DNA from: Carnimonas bestiolae
GTDB taxonomy: Bacteria > Pseudomonadota > Gammaproteobacteria > Pseudomonadales > Halomonadaceae
Reading direction: 5' to 3' (one strand)
Length of the DNA: 64,000 bases
Assembly: GCF_051251125.1 (NCBI RefSeq)
Contig: NZ_JBPCZL010000012.1
Positions 35,267-43,999 of this stretch are shown one piece after another (within the stretch, counting starts at the first letter, position 1; every line of letters begins with the position of its first letter). Under the pieces are notes generated by a model, which made no database searches, was not told the DNA's origin, and saw only the letters and a list, made by a program, of their open reading frames with translations. A program made the position numbers and the translations under genes.

Positions 35267-35566
35267 CGTACACTGAAGAACCGGTTTGGTGAGTTCCTGC
35301 CAATGTTGATACTTCATTGGCAGCGCGCATGCTCAACGGCTGCGCGGTGTTGCCAGCGGCATTCACAAGAAACCTTTATATGCCGCTGCTGTCGAATCTT
35401 GCTCCGGGCCAAATGGGGCGCAGCGAAGGTCGCTGTGAGGGTCCAGACCCGTGTGCTGGTGTCGATATCAAACGCCTGTCACATGCGGCTTCCGGCCAGC
35501 GATCCCGATTCGGTATCGGCTTATAAGACCCCAACGTTGCAGCATTTATATTTTTGGAGAGCGCTC
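35267..35566 (+). other. Intergenic region miaA-hfq
   Basis: A 300-bp gap with no convincing gene. TTGTAC (35244-35249, at the end of miaA) and TACACT 19 bp further on could form a promoter for hfq, though the spacing is long. The ribosome site GGAGA (35556-35560) before hfq is good. The hfq frame is open further back, but the family start is at 35567. Confidence 0.4.
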
Positions 35567-35812
35567 ATGTCCAAAGGACAGTCACTACAAGATCCTTACC
35601 TTAATATTCTCCGCAAGGAGCGTATTCCCGTTTCCATCTTCCTGGTCAATGGCATCAAGCTTCAGGGGCAGATCGAGTCCTTCGACCAGTTTGTCGTGCT
35701 GCTACGCAACACAGTTAGCCAAATGGTGTACAAACACGCAATTTCGACCGTTGTTCCGTCGCGCAATGTGCGTCTGCCTGCCCCTGATGCAGCGGCCGGT
35801 CAGGAAGACTGA
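35567..35812 (+). CDS. hfq: RNA-binding protein Hfq
   Basis: Hfq is the hexameric Sm-like chaperone for small RNAs. The 81 residues match the canonical core (MSKGQSLQDPYLNILRKERI, then VNGIKLQGQIESFDQFVVLL and the Sm2 YKHAISTVVPSR). The C-terminal tail is short, as in pseudomonads rather than E. coli (102 residues). ATG at 35567 follows GGAGA at 6 nt. hflX begins 15 bp after the stop. Confidence 0.98.
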   Translation: MSKGQSLQDPYLNILRKERIPVSIFLVNGIKLQGQIESFDQFVVLLRNTVSQMVYKHAISTVVPSRNVRLPAPDAAAGQED

Positions 35813-35827
35813 TGGGAGAGGCGCTGA

Positions 35828-37135
35828 TTGTTCTTTGAACGCCCCAATTCCGGCGAAACGGCCATTCTGGTACATATCGATTTCCAGGATGGTCGTGAGT
35901 CCGAAGATCCTAGAGAATTACTTGAGCTCGCGCGTTCTGCGGGGGCTGATCCTGCCGCCCTGATCGAAGGCAGCCGTCGCTATCCCGATGCGCGGCTGTT
36001 TGTTGGTGAGGGCAAGCTTGATGAAGTGCGCCACGCATTGAAGGAGCACAAGGCTGAGCTGGTTATCTTCAACCACGCGCTCAAGCCCTCTCAAGAGCGT
36101 AACATCGAACGAGAGCTCGAATGCCGAGTGCTCGATCGTACCGGCCTGATCCTCGATATCTTCGCCCAGCGTGCGCGTACTCATGAAGGTAAGCTGCAGG
36201 TCGAACTGGCGCAGCTCGAATACATGTCCACGCGTCTGGTGCGTGGCTGGACCCACCTTGAGCGTCAGAAGGGCGGCATCGGGCTGCGCGGCCCGGGTGA
36301 AACCCAGCTCGAGACCGACCGTCGTTTGCTGCGTGCCCGTATTCGTCAGATCAACAAACGCCTCGAGAAGGTGCGCACCCAGCGCGAGCAAAATCGCCGT
36401 GCTCGCTCGCGCGCCGATATCGCCTCCACCTCGCTGGTAGGCTATACCAACGCCGGTAAGTCGACGCTGTTCAATGCGCTGACCGAAGCGCAGGTGTACG
36501 CCGCCGACCAGCTCTTCGCCACCCTCGATCCTACCCTGCGTCGCCTCGAGGTTTCCGACGTTGGCACAGTGGTCATGGCCGACACGGTAGGCTTTATTCG
36601 CCATCTTCCGCACAAGCTGGTGCAGGCGTTCAAGGCAACGCTCGAAGAAGCCTCCGAAGCTGATCTACTGGTGCATGTGATCGATGCGGCGGACCCCGAG
36701 CGCGAGCAAAATATCGAGCAGGTCAACTCGGTACTTAACGAAATCGGTGCCGACGAAGTGCCTCGTCTGCTGGTCATGAACAAGATTGACCTGCTGGGCT
36801 CGCAGCCTCGGCTTGAGCGCGATAGCGACGGCAAACCGTTGGCGGTGTGGCTGTCGGCGCAGCAGCAAAGTGGTTTCGAACTGCTCGATCAGGCGCTGGG
36901 CGAGCTGCTTGGCGAGGATGTTATCGAGCTATCGCTTGAGCTTGCCCCGCAGAAGGGGTGGCTGCGTGCGCAGTTGCATGAGCTGGGCGCGGTACGTCAG
37001 GAAGGATTCGATGAGAACGGCAACACGCGTCTCGATATACGCCTGCCGCAGCACGACTTCCTGCGATTGCTGGCGCGTGCGCAGGAAAATCCCCGCGACT
37101 ATCTTCCCAGCGAAGCCTTCGAAAGCGAATTCTAA
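35828..37135 (+). CDS. hflX: Ribosome-splitting GTPase HflX
   Basis: HflX binds stalled 70S ribosomes and separates the subunits after stress. The N-terminal nucleotide-binding domain includes the long conserved stretch around RTGLILDIFAQRARTHEGK; the G domain has G1 GYTNAGKST, G3 DTVGFIRHLP and G4 NKIDLL. TTG at 35828 is chosen because GGGAGAG (35814-35820) lies at 7 nt and the encoded FFERPNSGETAILVHI matches the E. coli start. Length is 435 residues. A strong terminator follows, so hfq-hflX is separated from hflKC. Confidence 0.95.
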   Translation: MFFERPNSGETAILVHIDFQDGRESEDPRELLELARSAGADPAALIEGSRRYPDARLFVGEGKLDEVRHALKEHKAELVIFNHALKPSQERNIERELECRVLDRTGLILDIFAQRARTHEGKLQVELAQLEYMSTRLVRGWTHLERQKGGIGLRGPGETQLETDRRLLRARIRQINKRLEKVRTQREQNRRARSRADIASTSLVGYTNAGKSTLFNALTEAQVYAADQLFATLDPTLRRLEVSDVGTVVMADTVGFIRHLPHKLVQAFKATLEEASEADLLVHVIDAADPEREQNIEQVNSVLNEIGADEVPRLLVMNKIDLLGSQPRLERDSDGKPLAVWLSAQQQSGFELLDQALGELLGEDVIELSLELAPQKGWLRAQLHELGAVRQEGFDENGNTRLDIRLPQHDFLRLLARAQENPRDYLPSEAFESEF

Positions 37136-37156
37136 GCTTTTCCTTCCTTAACAAGG

Positions 37157-37218
37157 CATTAACGTCAGTCACAAGGGTGCAGATTGTAGCGATTGAGCTG
37201 ACGTTAGCGCTTTTTTTT
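37157..37218 (+). terminator. Rho-independent terminator after hflX
   Basis: TAACGTCAG (37160-37168) pairs perfectly with CTGACGTTA (37198-37206), extended by GC on both sides, and is followed by eight T at 37211-37218. The loop of about 29 nt is long, but the T run is strong. Confidence 0.7.
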
Positions 37219-37400
37219 CTGTTATTGTATTCCGCTGACAAATGCGGTTTTGCTAATTGAAGCAGGCCGCAGAGCAACCTGCGTGAGCACTGTCAGACGT
37301 ATGCCATTAAGGCTTACACTACCAGCATGGTGCCTGACCGTTCGCGGCTTGGTTAGGGCGCAACTCAGCGCTGATTGATGAAGTCCTGGAGAATCTTTGT

Positions 37401-38816
37401 ATGGCGTGGAACGAGCCAGGTAATGGCGGCGATAACAAAGGCCGTAATCCCTGGGGAAGCGGGGAAGGATCAGACGGTCGAGACAAAGACAGTCAGCGTC
37501 CTCCATCGCCCTGGGGAGACAACGGTGATCGCAGCAAGAAAAAGAGCGGTCAATCGGTAGATGTCGACGAAGCGTTGAAGAAGCTGCAGGACGGCATTTC
37601 CGGATTTTTCAAAAAGGGTAAAAGCGGCAAGGGCGGCGGCCCCGAGCAGGGCGGCGGCAGCTCTACGCCGCGTAATCCACTGTTGCTGCCCGCTGGGCTG
37701 GTGGGCGTTGCGCTACTGGTATGGGCGGGCTCCGGCTTTTATCTGGTCGATCAATCCGAACGCGCCGTGGTGCTGCGGTTGGGCCAATATCACGCGACCG
37801 TTGAGCCCGGCCTGCACTGGCACGCACCGTTAATCGACAAGCTCGACAAGGTGAATGTCTCGGCGGTGCGCTCCTTCGATCAGCAGTCCTCCATGCTGAC
37901 CGCCGACACCAACATCGTGAAGGTCAATATCTCGGTGCAGTACCAGGTCGATAAGCCGCGTGATTACGTGCTCAATGTGCGCGATCCTGAGGCCAGCCTG
38001 CGCGATGCGCTCGATTCAACGCTGCGTCACGTGGTGGGTGCCAGTGGCATGCAGAACGTACTGACCAGTACCGCTGAGGTGAAGGAAGTGCAGGAGGCCT
38101 CTGAAGCCTCTTCTGCCAAGGGCAAGAGCCCTGAAAACGCCGAAGACGCACCGATTATCTCTATGACGCCGCCGGTCAAGAATTCGCTGCTGAGCGGGCG
38201 CGAACAGTTGGGGCCGATTGTCGCCGAGCGCTTGCAGCAAACCCTTGATCGCTATGGGGTTGGTTTGCGCTTGCAGGCGGTTAACCTTGAGAGTACCGCT
38301 GCTCCCGATGAAATTCAGGATGCGGTGGACGACGTCATTCGCTCCCGCGAGGACCGCCAGCGCGATATTAACCAGGCGCACGCCTACGAGAACGCGCTCA
38401 AATCGCGTACCGACGGTGAAGCTCAGCGCACCATCGAGCAGGCGTACGGCTATCGTGATGCGGTGGTGGCCGATGCCCAGGGTGAAACCCAGCGCTTCCT
38501 GTCGATGCTGGGCGGCTATCGCAGCGCGCCCGATTTGACGCGTACGCGCATCTACCTGGATACGCTCAGCGGTATTTATTCGTCCAATCCGAAAGCCTTT
38601 GTTGATGTTGACCGCGGCAATCAATCGCTGATTTATCTTCCGATCGATCAACTGCGTAAACAGCATCAGGCAGACACCGCCAGCAGCGCAGACGACAACT
38701 CAAGCAATGACAGCAATAGCGATAATGGCGATGCACGCGACAGCCAATCAAACGCTTCCTCCGGCAGCGGCTCATCAGCACGCTCGCAACGCTCGACAGA
38801 ACGGGGGGCACGCTAA
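37401..38816 (+). CDS. hflK: FtsH protease modulator HflK
   Basis: HflK with HflC forms a large SPFH-type membrane cage around the FtsH protease. The first 85 residues are Gly-rich and polar (MAWNEPGNGGDNKGRNPWGS), then a membrane segment at about 92-114 leads into YLVDQSERAVVLRLGQYHAT. The C-terminal coiled coil and a Ser/Asn-rich tail follow. At 471 residues it is longer than E. coli HflK (419). Part of the excess is a segment at about residues 222-258, rich in Glu, Ser and Lys, that replaces the short turn found after the LTS of other HflK proteins. The stop overlaps the hflC start (TAATG). Confidence 0.93.
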   Translation: MAWNEPGNGGDNKGRNPWGSGEGSDGRDKDSQRPPSPWGDNGDRSKKKSGQSVDVDEALKKLQDGISGFFKKGKSGKGGGPEQGGGSSTPRNPLLLPAGLVGVALLVWAGSGFYLVDQSERAVVLRLGQYHATVEPGLHWHAPLIDKLDKVNVSAVRSFDQQSSMLTADTNIVKVNISVQYQVDKPRDYVLNVRDPEASLRDALDSTLRHVVGASGMQNVLTSTAEVKEVQEASEASSAKGKSPENAEDAPIISMTPPVKNSLLSGREQLGPIVAERLQQTLDRYGVGLRLQAVNLESTAAPDEIQDAVDDVIRSREDRQRDINQAHAYENALKSRTDGEAQRTIEQAYGYRDAVVADAQGETQRFLSMLGGYRSAPDLTRTRIYLDTLSGIYSSNPKAFVDVDRGNQSLIYLPIDQLRKQHQADTASSADDNSSNDSNSDNGDARDSQSNASSGSGSSARSQRSTERGAR

Positions 38817-39700
38817 TGGTTAACAATCGATCCCTGGTAATTATTGCGCTGCTGGCCGTACTGGCGTGGCTTGCTAGCACCAGCCTGTATGTGGTCAATG
38901 AGACCCAGCGTGCGATCAAACTGCGTTTCGGTGAAGTGGTCGAAACCGACATTGCCCCCGGGCTGCACGCCAAATGGCCGCTGATCAACACCGTGCATAC
39001 CTTCGATGCGCGTGTGCAGACGCTTGAAAATGGTCAGAGTCGCTTCCTGACGGCAGGGCGTAACGCGCTAATTGTCGATTCGTTCCTCAAGTGGCGCGTG
39101 GTTGATCCCAACCGCTTCTATCAGGCCACCCGAGGCAGCACCGATCGTGCCGAGGCGCTGATTTCGCCCCGTGTTGAGCAGAGCTTGCGTAATGCCTTCG
39201 GTAGTCGCGATGTTAATACCATCATCTCTGAAGATCGCGACGATATGCTGGCCGACTCGATGGCGTCACTCGATACCGCGATGCGCGATGAAATCGGCGT
39301 CGAGATTCTCGATATACGGCTCAAGCGCGTCGAGCTGCCGGAGCAGGTCACTCAGGCGGTCTATCAGCGCATGAGCACCGAGCGCCACGCCGAGGCGCGT
39401 CAGTACCGTGCTCAGGGACAGGAGCAGAGCGAGCGTATTCGTGCTCACGCCGATCGTCAGCGTGAAATCGCGTTGGCCAACGCGCGCAAGGAAGCCGACC
39501 GACTGCGCGGTGAAGGCGATGGCGAGGCCGCCAATATTTACGCCAACGCCTATAAGCAAGAGCCGGAATTCGCGCGCTTCTATCGTTCGATGCAGGCCTA
39601 TCGCAAAAGCTTCGAGGGCAACAACGATATTCTTGTCATCGGGCCGAAGTCCGACTTCTTCCGCTATCTCGAGCACCCTGCTGGCGGCGCCAGCAAGTAA
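38816..39700 (+). CDS. hflC: FtsH protease modulator HflC
   Basis: Partner of HflK in the periplasm-facing SPFH complex that controls FtsH. A signal-anchor helix (about residues 5-25) is followed by VVNETQRAIKLRFGEVV and the SPFH core, with IRLKRVELPEQVTQAVYQRM and the coiled coil ERIRAHADRQREIALA. Length of 294 residues is usual. A terminator at 39779 ends the hflKC unit. The small YjeT-type gene that often lies between hflC and hisZ in relatives is missing. Confidence 0.95.
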   Translation: MVNNRSLVIIALLAVLAWLASTSLYVVNETQRAIKLRFGEVVETDIAPGLHAKWPLINTVHTFDARVQTLENGQSRFLTAGRNALIVDSFLKWRVVDPNRFYQATRGSTDRAEALISPRVEQSLRNAFGSRDVNTIISEDRDDMLADSMASLDTAMRDEIGVEILDIRLKRVELPEQVTQAVYQRMSTERHAEARQYRAQGQEQSERIRAHADRQREIALANARKEADRLRGEGDGEAANIYANAYKQEPEFARFYRSMQAYRKSFEGNNDILVIGPKSDFFRYLEHPAGGASK

Positions 39701-39778
39701 CGGCCACCTCCCACCTGCACAGCGGCGATTTGTCGAGCAGGTGGGATGGCACTGTCGCTATAGCGTGATAGAATCTCT

Positions 39779-39806
39779 AAAACCGGGCGCTGCTCCGGTT
39801 TTTTTT
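39779..39806 (+). terminator. Rho-independent terminator after hflC
   Basis: AAAACCGG (39779-39786) pairs with CCGGTTTT (39795-39802) around an 8-nt loop, followed by more T. Confidence 0.85.
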
Positions 39807-39933
39807 GTGGCTGTAGATCAGCGGTATCGCTCGCGCGGCGTGGCGATGGTCAGTGGTAATAGCCTGCAGTCAATTTGGCGAACTGCCTGCTCTTGAACGT
39901 GGGGTGGGGCTAGGTTTTTTAAGGTTTTCAGAG

Positions 39934-41115
39934 ATGACGATAGCCGATCGTTGGCTGCTTCCCGATGGCATCGATGAGGTGCTGCCTCCACAAGCGCTGC
40001 GTATGGAGACACTCCGTCGAGGCTTGCTCGATCTGTATCAGCGCTGGGGCTACGAGTTGGTGGTACCGCCTCCCGCTGAATTTCTCGACTCACTGCTGAC
40101 GGGCGTCGGCAGCGACCTCGAACTGCAAACGTTCAAACTCACCGATCAAATCAGCGGACGCATGATGGGGCTGTCGGCAGACGCCACGCCTCAGGTGGCG
40201 CGTATGGACGCCCACTCGCTGGTGCGTCCCGGCCCTTCGCGGCTGTGCTATTGCGTTAATGCGCTGCGCGCAACCGCCGACCAGTATCAGGGCGGGCGCA
40301 ACCCGCTGCAGGTGGGGTTCGAGCTATTCGGCCACGCGGGCATTGAGGCCGACCTCGAGATCGTACGCTTGGCGCTTGAATCACTTTCCTACGCAGGCGC
40401 TCAGGATATCCACCTGGCATTCGGTCATATTGGCATCTATCGCGTGCTAATCGAAAAGGCTCAGTTGGACGAGATCGCTGAGCATCAGCTGTTCGAGGCC
40501 ATTGAGCGCAAGTCCTACAGCGAAATCGAAGCACTGCTGGAGCAAGCCAACATCCCTGCCGCGCTGCGCGAGATTCTGCGTCGTTTGCCGCGTTTGCATG
40601 GCGGCATCGATATCCTTGACGAGGCGCGTGCGACGCTTTCCGACCTTCCTGCTGAAGTTGAGCAGCAGTTGGGGCAGCTTGAGCAGCTCGCGCACCGCAT
40701 CAGCGAGGAATATCCCGATGTGTCCCTCTATCTTGATCTGACCGAGCTGCGCGGCTATGAGTATCACACAGGCGTTGTGTTTGCGGCCTATGTGCCCGGC
40801 TATGGGCAGGCGCTGGTGAAGGGCGGTCGCTACGATCATACCGGGCGTGCATTTGGGCGCTCGCGCCCTGCAACGGGCTGTTCGCTGGAGCTGAAAATGC
40901 TGGCCAGCCTCAAGGAGCAGCAGCCAACCCACGATGGCATCTGGGCGCCGGCGGTCAACGATAGTCAGCTAGCGGCACTGGTACAAAAGCTCCGCAACCA
41001 GGGCGAGCGGGTGGTAAGCGCGCTGCCGCAACAGTCCACCGGGCCTGCCGAGCACCGCTGTCGCCGTGAGCTGGTGCAGGTAGACGGTGAGTGGCAGGTG
41101 AAAGACCTGACCTAA
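39934..41115 (+). CDS. hisZ: ATP phosphoribosyltransferase regulatory subunit HisZ
   Basis: HisZ is a histidyl-tRNA-synthetase-like protein without charging activity that activates the short form of HisG in histidine synthesis. The protein starts MTIADRWLLPDGIDEVLPPQ and retains class II synthetase motifs but lacks the anticodon domain of HisS, as expected at 393 residues. The frame is open from 39853, but ATG at 39934 is the family start. The hisZ-purA order is shared with pseudomonads. hisG is not in the window. Confidence 0.94.
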   Translation: MTIADRWLLPDGIDEVLPPQALRMETLRRGLLDLYQRWGYELVVPPPAEFLDSLLTGVGSDLELQTFKLTDQISGRMMGLSADATPQVARMDAHSLVRPGPSRLCYCVNALRATADQYQGGRNPLQVGFELFGHAGIEADLEIVRLALESLSYAGAQDIHLAFGHIGIYRVLIEKAQLDEIAEHQLFEAIERKSYSEIEALLEQANIPAALREILRRLPRLHGGIDILDEARATLSDLPAEVEQQLGQLEQLAHRISEEYPDVSLYLDLTELRGYEYHTGVVFAAYVPGYGQALVKGGRYDHTGRAFGRSRPATGCSLELKMLASLKEQQPTHDGIWAPAVNDSQLAALVQKLRNQGERVVSALPQQSTGPAEHRCRRELVQVDGEWQVKDLT

Positions 41116-41284
41116 TCAGGACGCGCTGCTGGTTAAGTTGCACCAGCAGCAACGTCGCATGACATAACGTAACGAAGGTGCCGCGCACTGGCTGAACCGA
41201 TATCGAGCGTGTTCGAGTATCAGTGCCGCGATGCCTGGCAGTTTCCCGATTTACCTTTTCGAAGCTATCAAGAGGCACATTTCA

Positions 41285-42580
41285 ATGGGCAAGAATGTCG
41301 TGGTGCTCGGCACTCAGTGGGGCGATGAAGGCAAGGGCAAGGTAGTTGACCTGCTAACCAATTCCGTCGCTGCTGTGGTGCGTTATCAGGGCGGCCACAA
41401 TGCTGGACACACGCTGGTGATCGATGGCAAGAAAACCATCCTGCGTTTGATTCCGTCAGGTATCCTGCATGACAACGTGAGCTGCATCATCGGTAACGGG
41501 GTAGTGCTCTCACCCGAAGCGCTGCTTAGCGAAATGAAAGAGCTTGAAGATAGCGGCGTTCCGGTACGCGAGCGGCTGCGTCTTTCGCTATCGTGCCCGC
41601 TGATCCTGCCTTACCACATTGCGCTGGACCAGGCGCGTGAGAAGGCGCGCGGTGTCGCCAAGATCGGTACCACCGGGCGCGGTATCGGTCCTGCCTATGA
41701 GGACAAGGTGGCGCGGCGCGGCCTGCGCCTCGGCGACATGCTGCATCGCGAACGCTTCGCCAGCAAACTGGGCGAAGTGCTCGACTACCACAACTTCGTG
41801 CTGACCCATTATCACAACGAGCCAGCCGTCGATTTCCAGAAAGTGCTCGATGAAGCCATGGCGATGGCGGAAGAGCTCAAGCCGATGATGTGCGACACCG
41901 TTAGTGCGGTGCATCAGCTGCGCGCCGAAGGTAAAAACATTCTGTTTGAAGGCGCTCAAGGCTCGCTGCTCGATATCGACCACGGTACCTACCCCTACGT
42001 CACCAGTTCCAATACCACTGCCGGCGGTGTTGCAACCGGGTCTGGCGTTGGTCCGCTGTACCTTGATTACGTGCTGGGTATCACCAAAGCCTACACCACC
42101 CGAGTGGGCTCAGGGCCATTTCCCACCGAGCTGTTTGATGACTTTGGTCGTCACCTCGCCGAAAAAGGCCACGAGTTCGGCTCCAACACCGGACGCGCGC
42201 GCCGCTGCGGCTGGTTCGACGCCGTTGCGCTGCGCCACTCAGTGCTGGTCAACTCGATTTCAGGGCTGTGCCTGACCAAACTCGACGTGCTCGACGGGCT
42301 CGAAAACATTCGCGTCTGCGTCGGCTACCGCTCGAAAGACGGCAACCTTCTCGATAGCCCCATCGATGCGGAAGGTTACGAAGCGGTCGAACCGGTTTAC
42401 ACCGACCTGCCCGGCTGGCGTGAATCCACCATCGGTGCCAAAAGCATCGATGACCTGCCCGCCAACGCCCGTGGCTATATCAGCTTCCTCGAGAAGGAAG
42501 TCGGCGTACCCATCGCCATCATCTCCACCGGCCCCGACCGCTCCGAAACCATCGTACTCGAGAATTTGTTTGCCGAGTAA
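41285..42580 (+). CDS. purA: Adenylosuccinate synthetase
   Basis: PurA joins IMP and aspartate with GTP to form adenylosuccinate, the first committed step to AMP. GTQWGDEGKGKVVDLL is the phosphate-binding loop at residues 9-24, with GGHNAGHTL, GTTGRGIGPAYEDK and the aspartate loop VGSGPFPTE all intact in 431 residues. ATG at 41285 is the family start (MGKNVVVLGTQWGDEGK). A terminator follows. Confidence 0.98.
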   Translation: MGKNVVVLGTQWGDEGKGKVVDLLTNSVAAVVRYQGGHNAGHTLVIDGKKTILRLIPSGILHDNVSCIIGNGVVLSPEALLSEMKELEDSGVPVRERLRLSLSCPLILPYHIALDQAREKARGVAKIGTTGRGIGPAYEDKVARRGLRLGDMLHRERFASKLGEVLDYHNFVLTHYHNEPAVDFQKVLDEAMAMAEELKPMMCDTVSAVHQLRAEGKNILFEGAQGSLLDIDHGTYPYVTSSNTTAGGVATGSGVGPLYLDYVLGITKAYTTRVGSGPFPTELFDDFGRHLAEKGHEFGSNTGRARRCGWFDAVALRHSVLVNSISGLCLTKLDVLDGLENIRVCVGYRSKDGNLLDSPIDAEGYEAVEPVYTDLPGWRESTIGAKSIDDLPANARGYISFLEKEVGVPIAIISTGPDRSETIVLENLFAE

Positions 42581-42601
42581 GGCTGGGTAAGAGTAGAGAA
42601 G

Positions 42602-42628
42602 AAAGGGTGCCGATAAGGCGCCCTTTTT
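42602..42628 (+). terminator. Rho-independent terminator after purA
   Basis: AAAGGGTGCC (42602-42611) pairs with GGCGCCCTTT (42617-42626), with one G-T pair and loop GATAA, followed by T. Confidence 0.88.
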
Positions 42629-42649
42629 CGTAGGAGGCTATACAGGGGG

Positions 42650-42799
42650 CTGATTCTGGAGCCTGGGTGGGCTTCAACGTTAGCGTCTTGATCTGCTGGC
42701 TGATTCTGGAGCCTGTGCGGGCTGCCATTGTTGGCGTTCTTATCGGAGGCCGATTCTAAAGCGTGCGCAGCCTTTCACTGTCGGCGTCTTTTCAAACCT
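42650..42799 (+). repeat. Three tandem 50-bp units
   Basis: CTGATTCTGGA recurs at 42650 and 42700, and as CCGATTCTAAA at 42750, so the period is exactly 50 bp. Each unit continues with a GC-rich part of type GCCTGTGCGGGC that can pair with itself, then a GTTGGCGTTCTT-like part. The units are imperfect copies. They lie in the gene-free gap between the convergent purA and entA. Confidence 0.8.
42746..42798 (+). repeat. Left arm of a 53-bp inverted repeat
   Basis: This segment, which covers the third tandem unit, is repeated in reverse complement at 43092-43144 with 47 of 53 positions equal by hand count. The arms enclose 293 bp. Confidence 0.88.
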
Positions 42800-42978
42800 A
42801 ACCTTTATTCTGAATGCGAGAGGAACCTTGTCCCTCTCGCGCTCTCCCGCTCGTGGAAGCGCCCCGAATGTGATGTCGCTGTGCACGCACAGCGCACACA
42901 TTCAATGGGCTGTCCTGCCTTGGCAAATAGAACGCTTAGCGTAGCTAATTAACGACATACGCAAACTTCGTATAAGGA

Positions 42979-43076
42979 AGGCGCGGAATCATCCGCTTGC
43001 AGCGCGGTTTTGCAAGTGGATGGTCTGACGCGCCTGACGACAGCGGGGGTGAAGGGGGCCTGCAAGGTCCCCTTCA
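42979..43076 (+). ncRNA. Candidate structured RNA between inverted repeats
   Basis: Two strong hairpins follow each other. In the first, AGGCGCG (42979-42985) pairs with CGCGCCT (43029-43035), and an inner 12-bp stem joins CATCCGCTTGCA (42990-43001) to TGCAAGTGGATG (43011-43022). In the second, TGAAGGGGGCC (43050-43060) pairs with GGTCCCCTTCA (43066-43076). TTAACG (42949-42954) and TATAAG (42971-42976) with 16-bp spacing could be a promoter, though the start would then fall inside the first stem. There is no T run after the second hairpin. Either strand may be the functional one. No known RNA family is recognised. Confidence 0.35.
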
Positions 43077-43091
43077 AATATCAATAAATAA

Positions 43092-43144
43092 CGTTTGAAA
43101 AGACGCTAACAGTGAAAGGCTGCGCAGGCTCTAGAATCAGCCTC
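43092..43144 (-). repeat. Right arm of a 53-bp inverted repeat
   Basis: Reverse-complement copy of 42746-42798 with six mismatches by hand count. A degenerate further copy follows. Confidence 0.88.
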
Positions 43145-43195
43145 GCGGTAAAGCCACCAGCACTGAAAAACTGCACAAGCCCCAAATGACCCACC
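43145..43195 (-). repeat. Degenerate further copy of the 50-bp unit
   Basis: CACTGAAAAACTGCACAAGC here resembles CAGTGAAAGGCTGCGCAGGC at 43110, 51 bp earlier. The copy is much diverged. It makes the right side a second short array in the opposite orientation to the left one. Confidence 0.5.
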
Positions 43196-43216
43196 GATAA
43201 CCCCCACCAATCCTAC

Positions 43217-43999
43217 CTACTGATCAAACGTGGCTCCGCCATCCACCCGCAAATCATGCATGGTGATATGCCCCGCGCGCTCCGACAGCAAAAACACAAT
43301 CGCGTCGGCAACGTCGTCGGGGGTGGCGATCTTGCGTAGGGGAATACCGGCTTTGTAGGTGTCGAGGGAGCCGCGAATCACGTTGTCGCGTCCGCTTTCA
43401 TCGGCCCACATGCCGCGCTGCATATCGGTGTCGGTGGAGCCGGGGGAGACGATATTGACGCGAATGCCATATTCCGCGAGCTCAAGCCCCAGTACCTGGG
43501 TCATTTTGGTGGCGGCGGCTTTGGAGGCGGCGTACGCGCCCATTTCATAGCGGGCGGGGCCGGCGGCGTTGGAGCTAACAACCACAATGCTGCCGCTGCG
43601 CCGCTCGATCATCTGCTTGCCTACCGCGCGGGCCAGGCGGAAGGGGCCGCCGGCGTTGATGGATAGAGCGTGCTGCCACTGCTCGTCGGTAAGATCGACC
43701 ACGCGTCCCATCTGCAGTACGCCAGCAACGCTGGCCAGATAATCGATGGGGCCATGGTGGGCCACCGCATCGGCGATGGCGCGATTCACTTCGGCAGTAT
43801 CAGCGACATCGACGCGGTGAATGGTCAGTCGATCACCGGCATTGAGTTCGCGTGCCAACTGCTCAAGCTGCTCCTGCTTGACGTCGAGTGCCGCCACGCG
43901 CGCCTCAGCATTAAGCAGCCGACGTACCACTGCGGCTCCGATGCCCTGTGCAGCACCGCTTACCACCGCCACCTTGCCGGCAAACTCGCGATCGCTCAC
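43217..43999 (-). CDS. entA: 2,3-dihydro-2,3-dihydroxybenzoate dehydrogenase
   Basis: EntA oxidises 2,3-dihydro-DHB to 2,3-dihydroxybenzoate with NAD. It is a 260-residue short-chain dehydrogenase with SGAAQGIG near the N-terminus, VVSSNAAGPAR and catalytic YAASK. The GTG at 43999 is chosen because GGAGG lies 6 nt upstream and it overlaps the entB stop (GTGA); an upstream ATG at 44032 has no ribosome site and lies within entB. It is the last gene of the entCEBA unit. Confidence 0.93.
   Translation of the reverse strand: MSDREFAGKVAVVSGAAQGIGAAVVRRLLNAEARVAALDVKQEQLEQLARELNAGDRLTIHRVDVADTAEVNRAIADAVAHHGPIDYLASVAGVLQMGRVVDLTDEQWQHALSINAGGPFRLARAVGKQMIERRSGSIVVVSSNAAGPARYEMGAYAASKAAATKMTQVLGLELAEYGIRVNIVSPGSTDTDMQRGMWADESGRDNVIRGSLDTYKAGIPLRKIATPDDVADAIVFLLSERAGHITMHDLRVDGGATFDQ

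Noticed and set aside
42650..42799. CRISPR array
   Set aside because: The 50-bp units repeat over their whole length with diverged copies and have no alternating unique spacers; no cas genes are near.
42968..42977. ACTTCGTATA-like sequence resembling part of a loxP arm
   Set aside because: The match is about 10 bases, there is no second arm and spacer of the right form, and it is explained by chance in an AT-rich spot.
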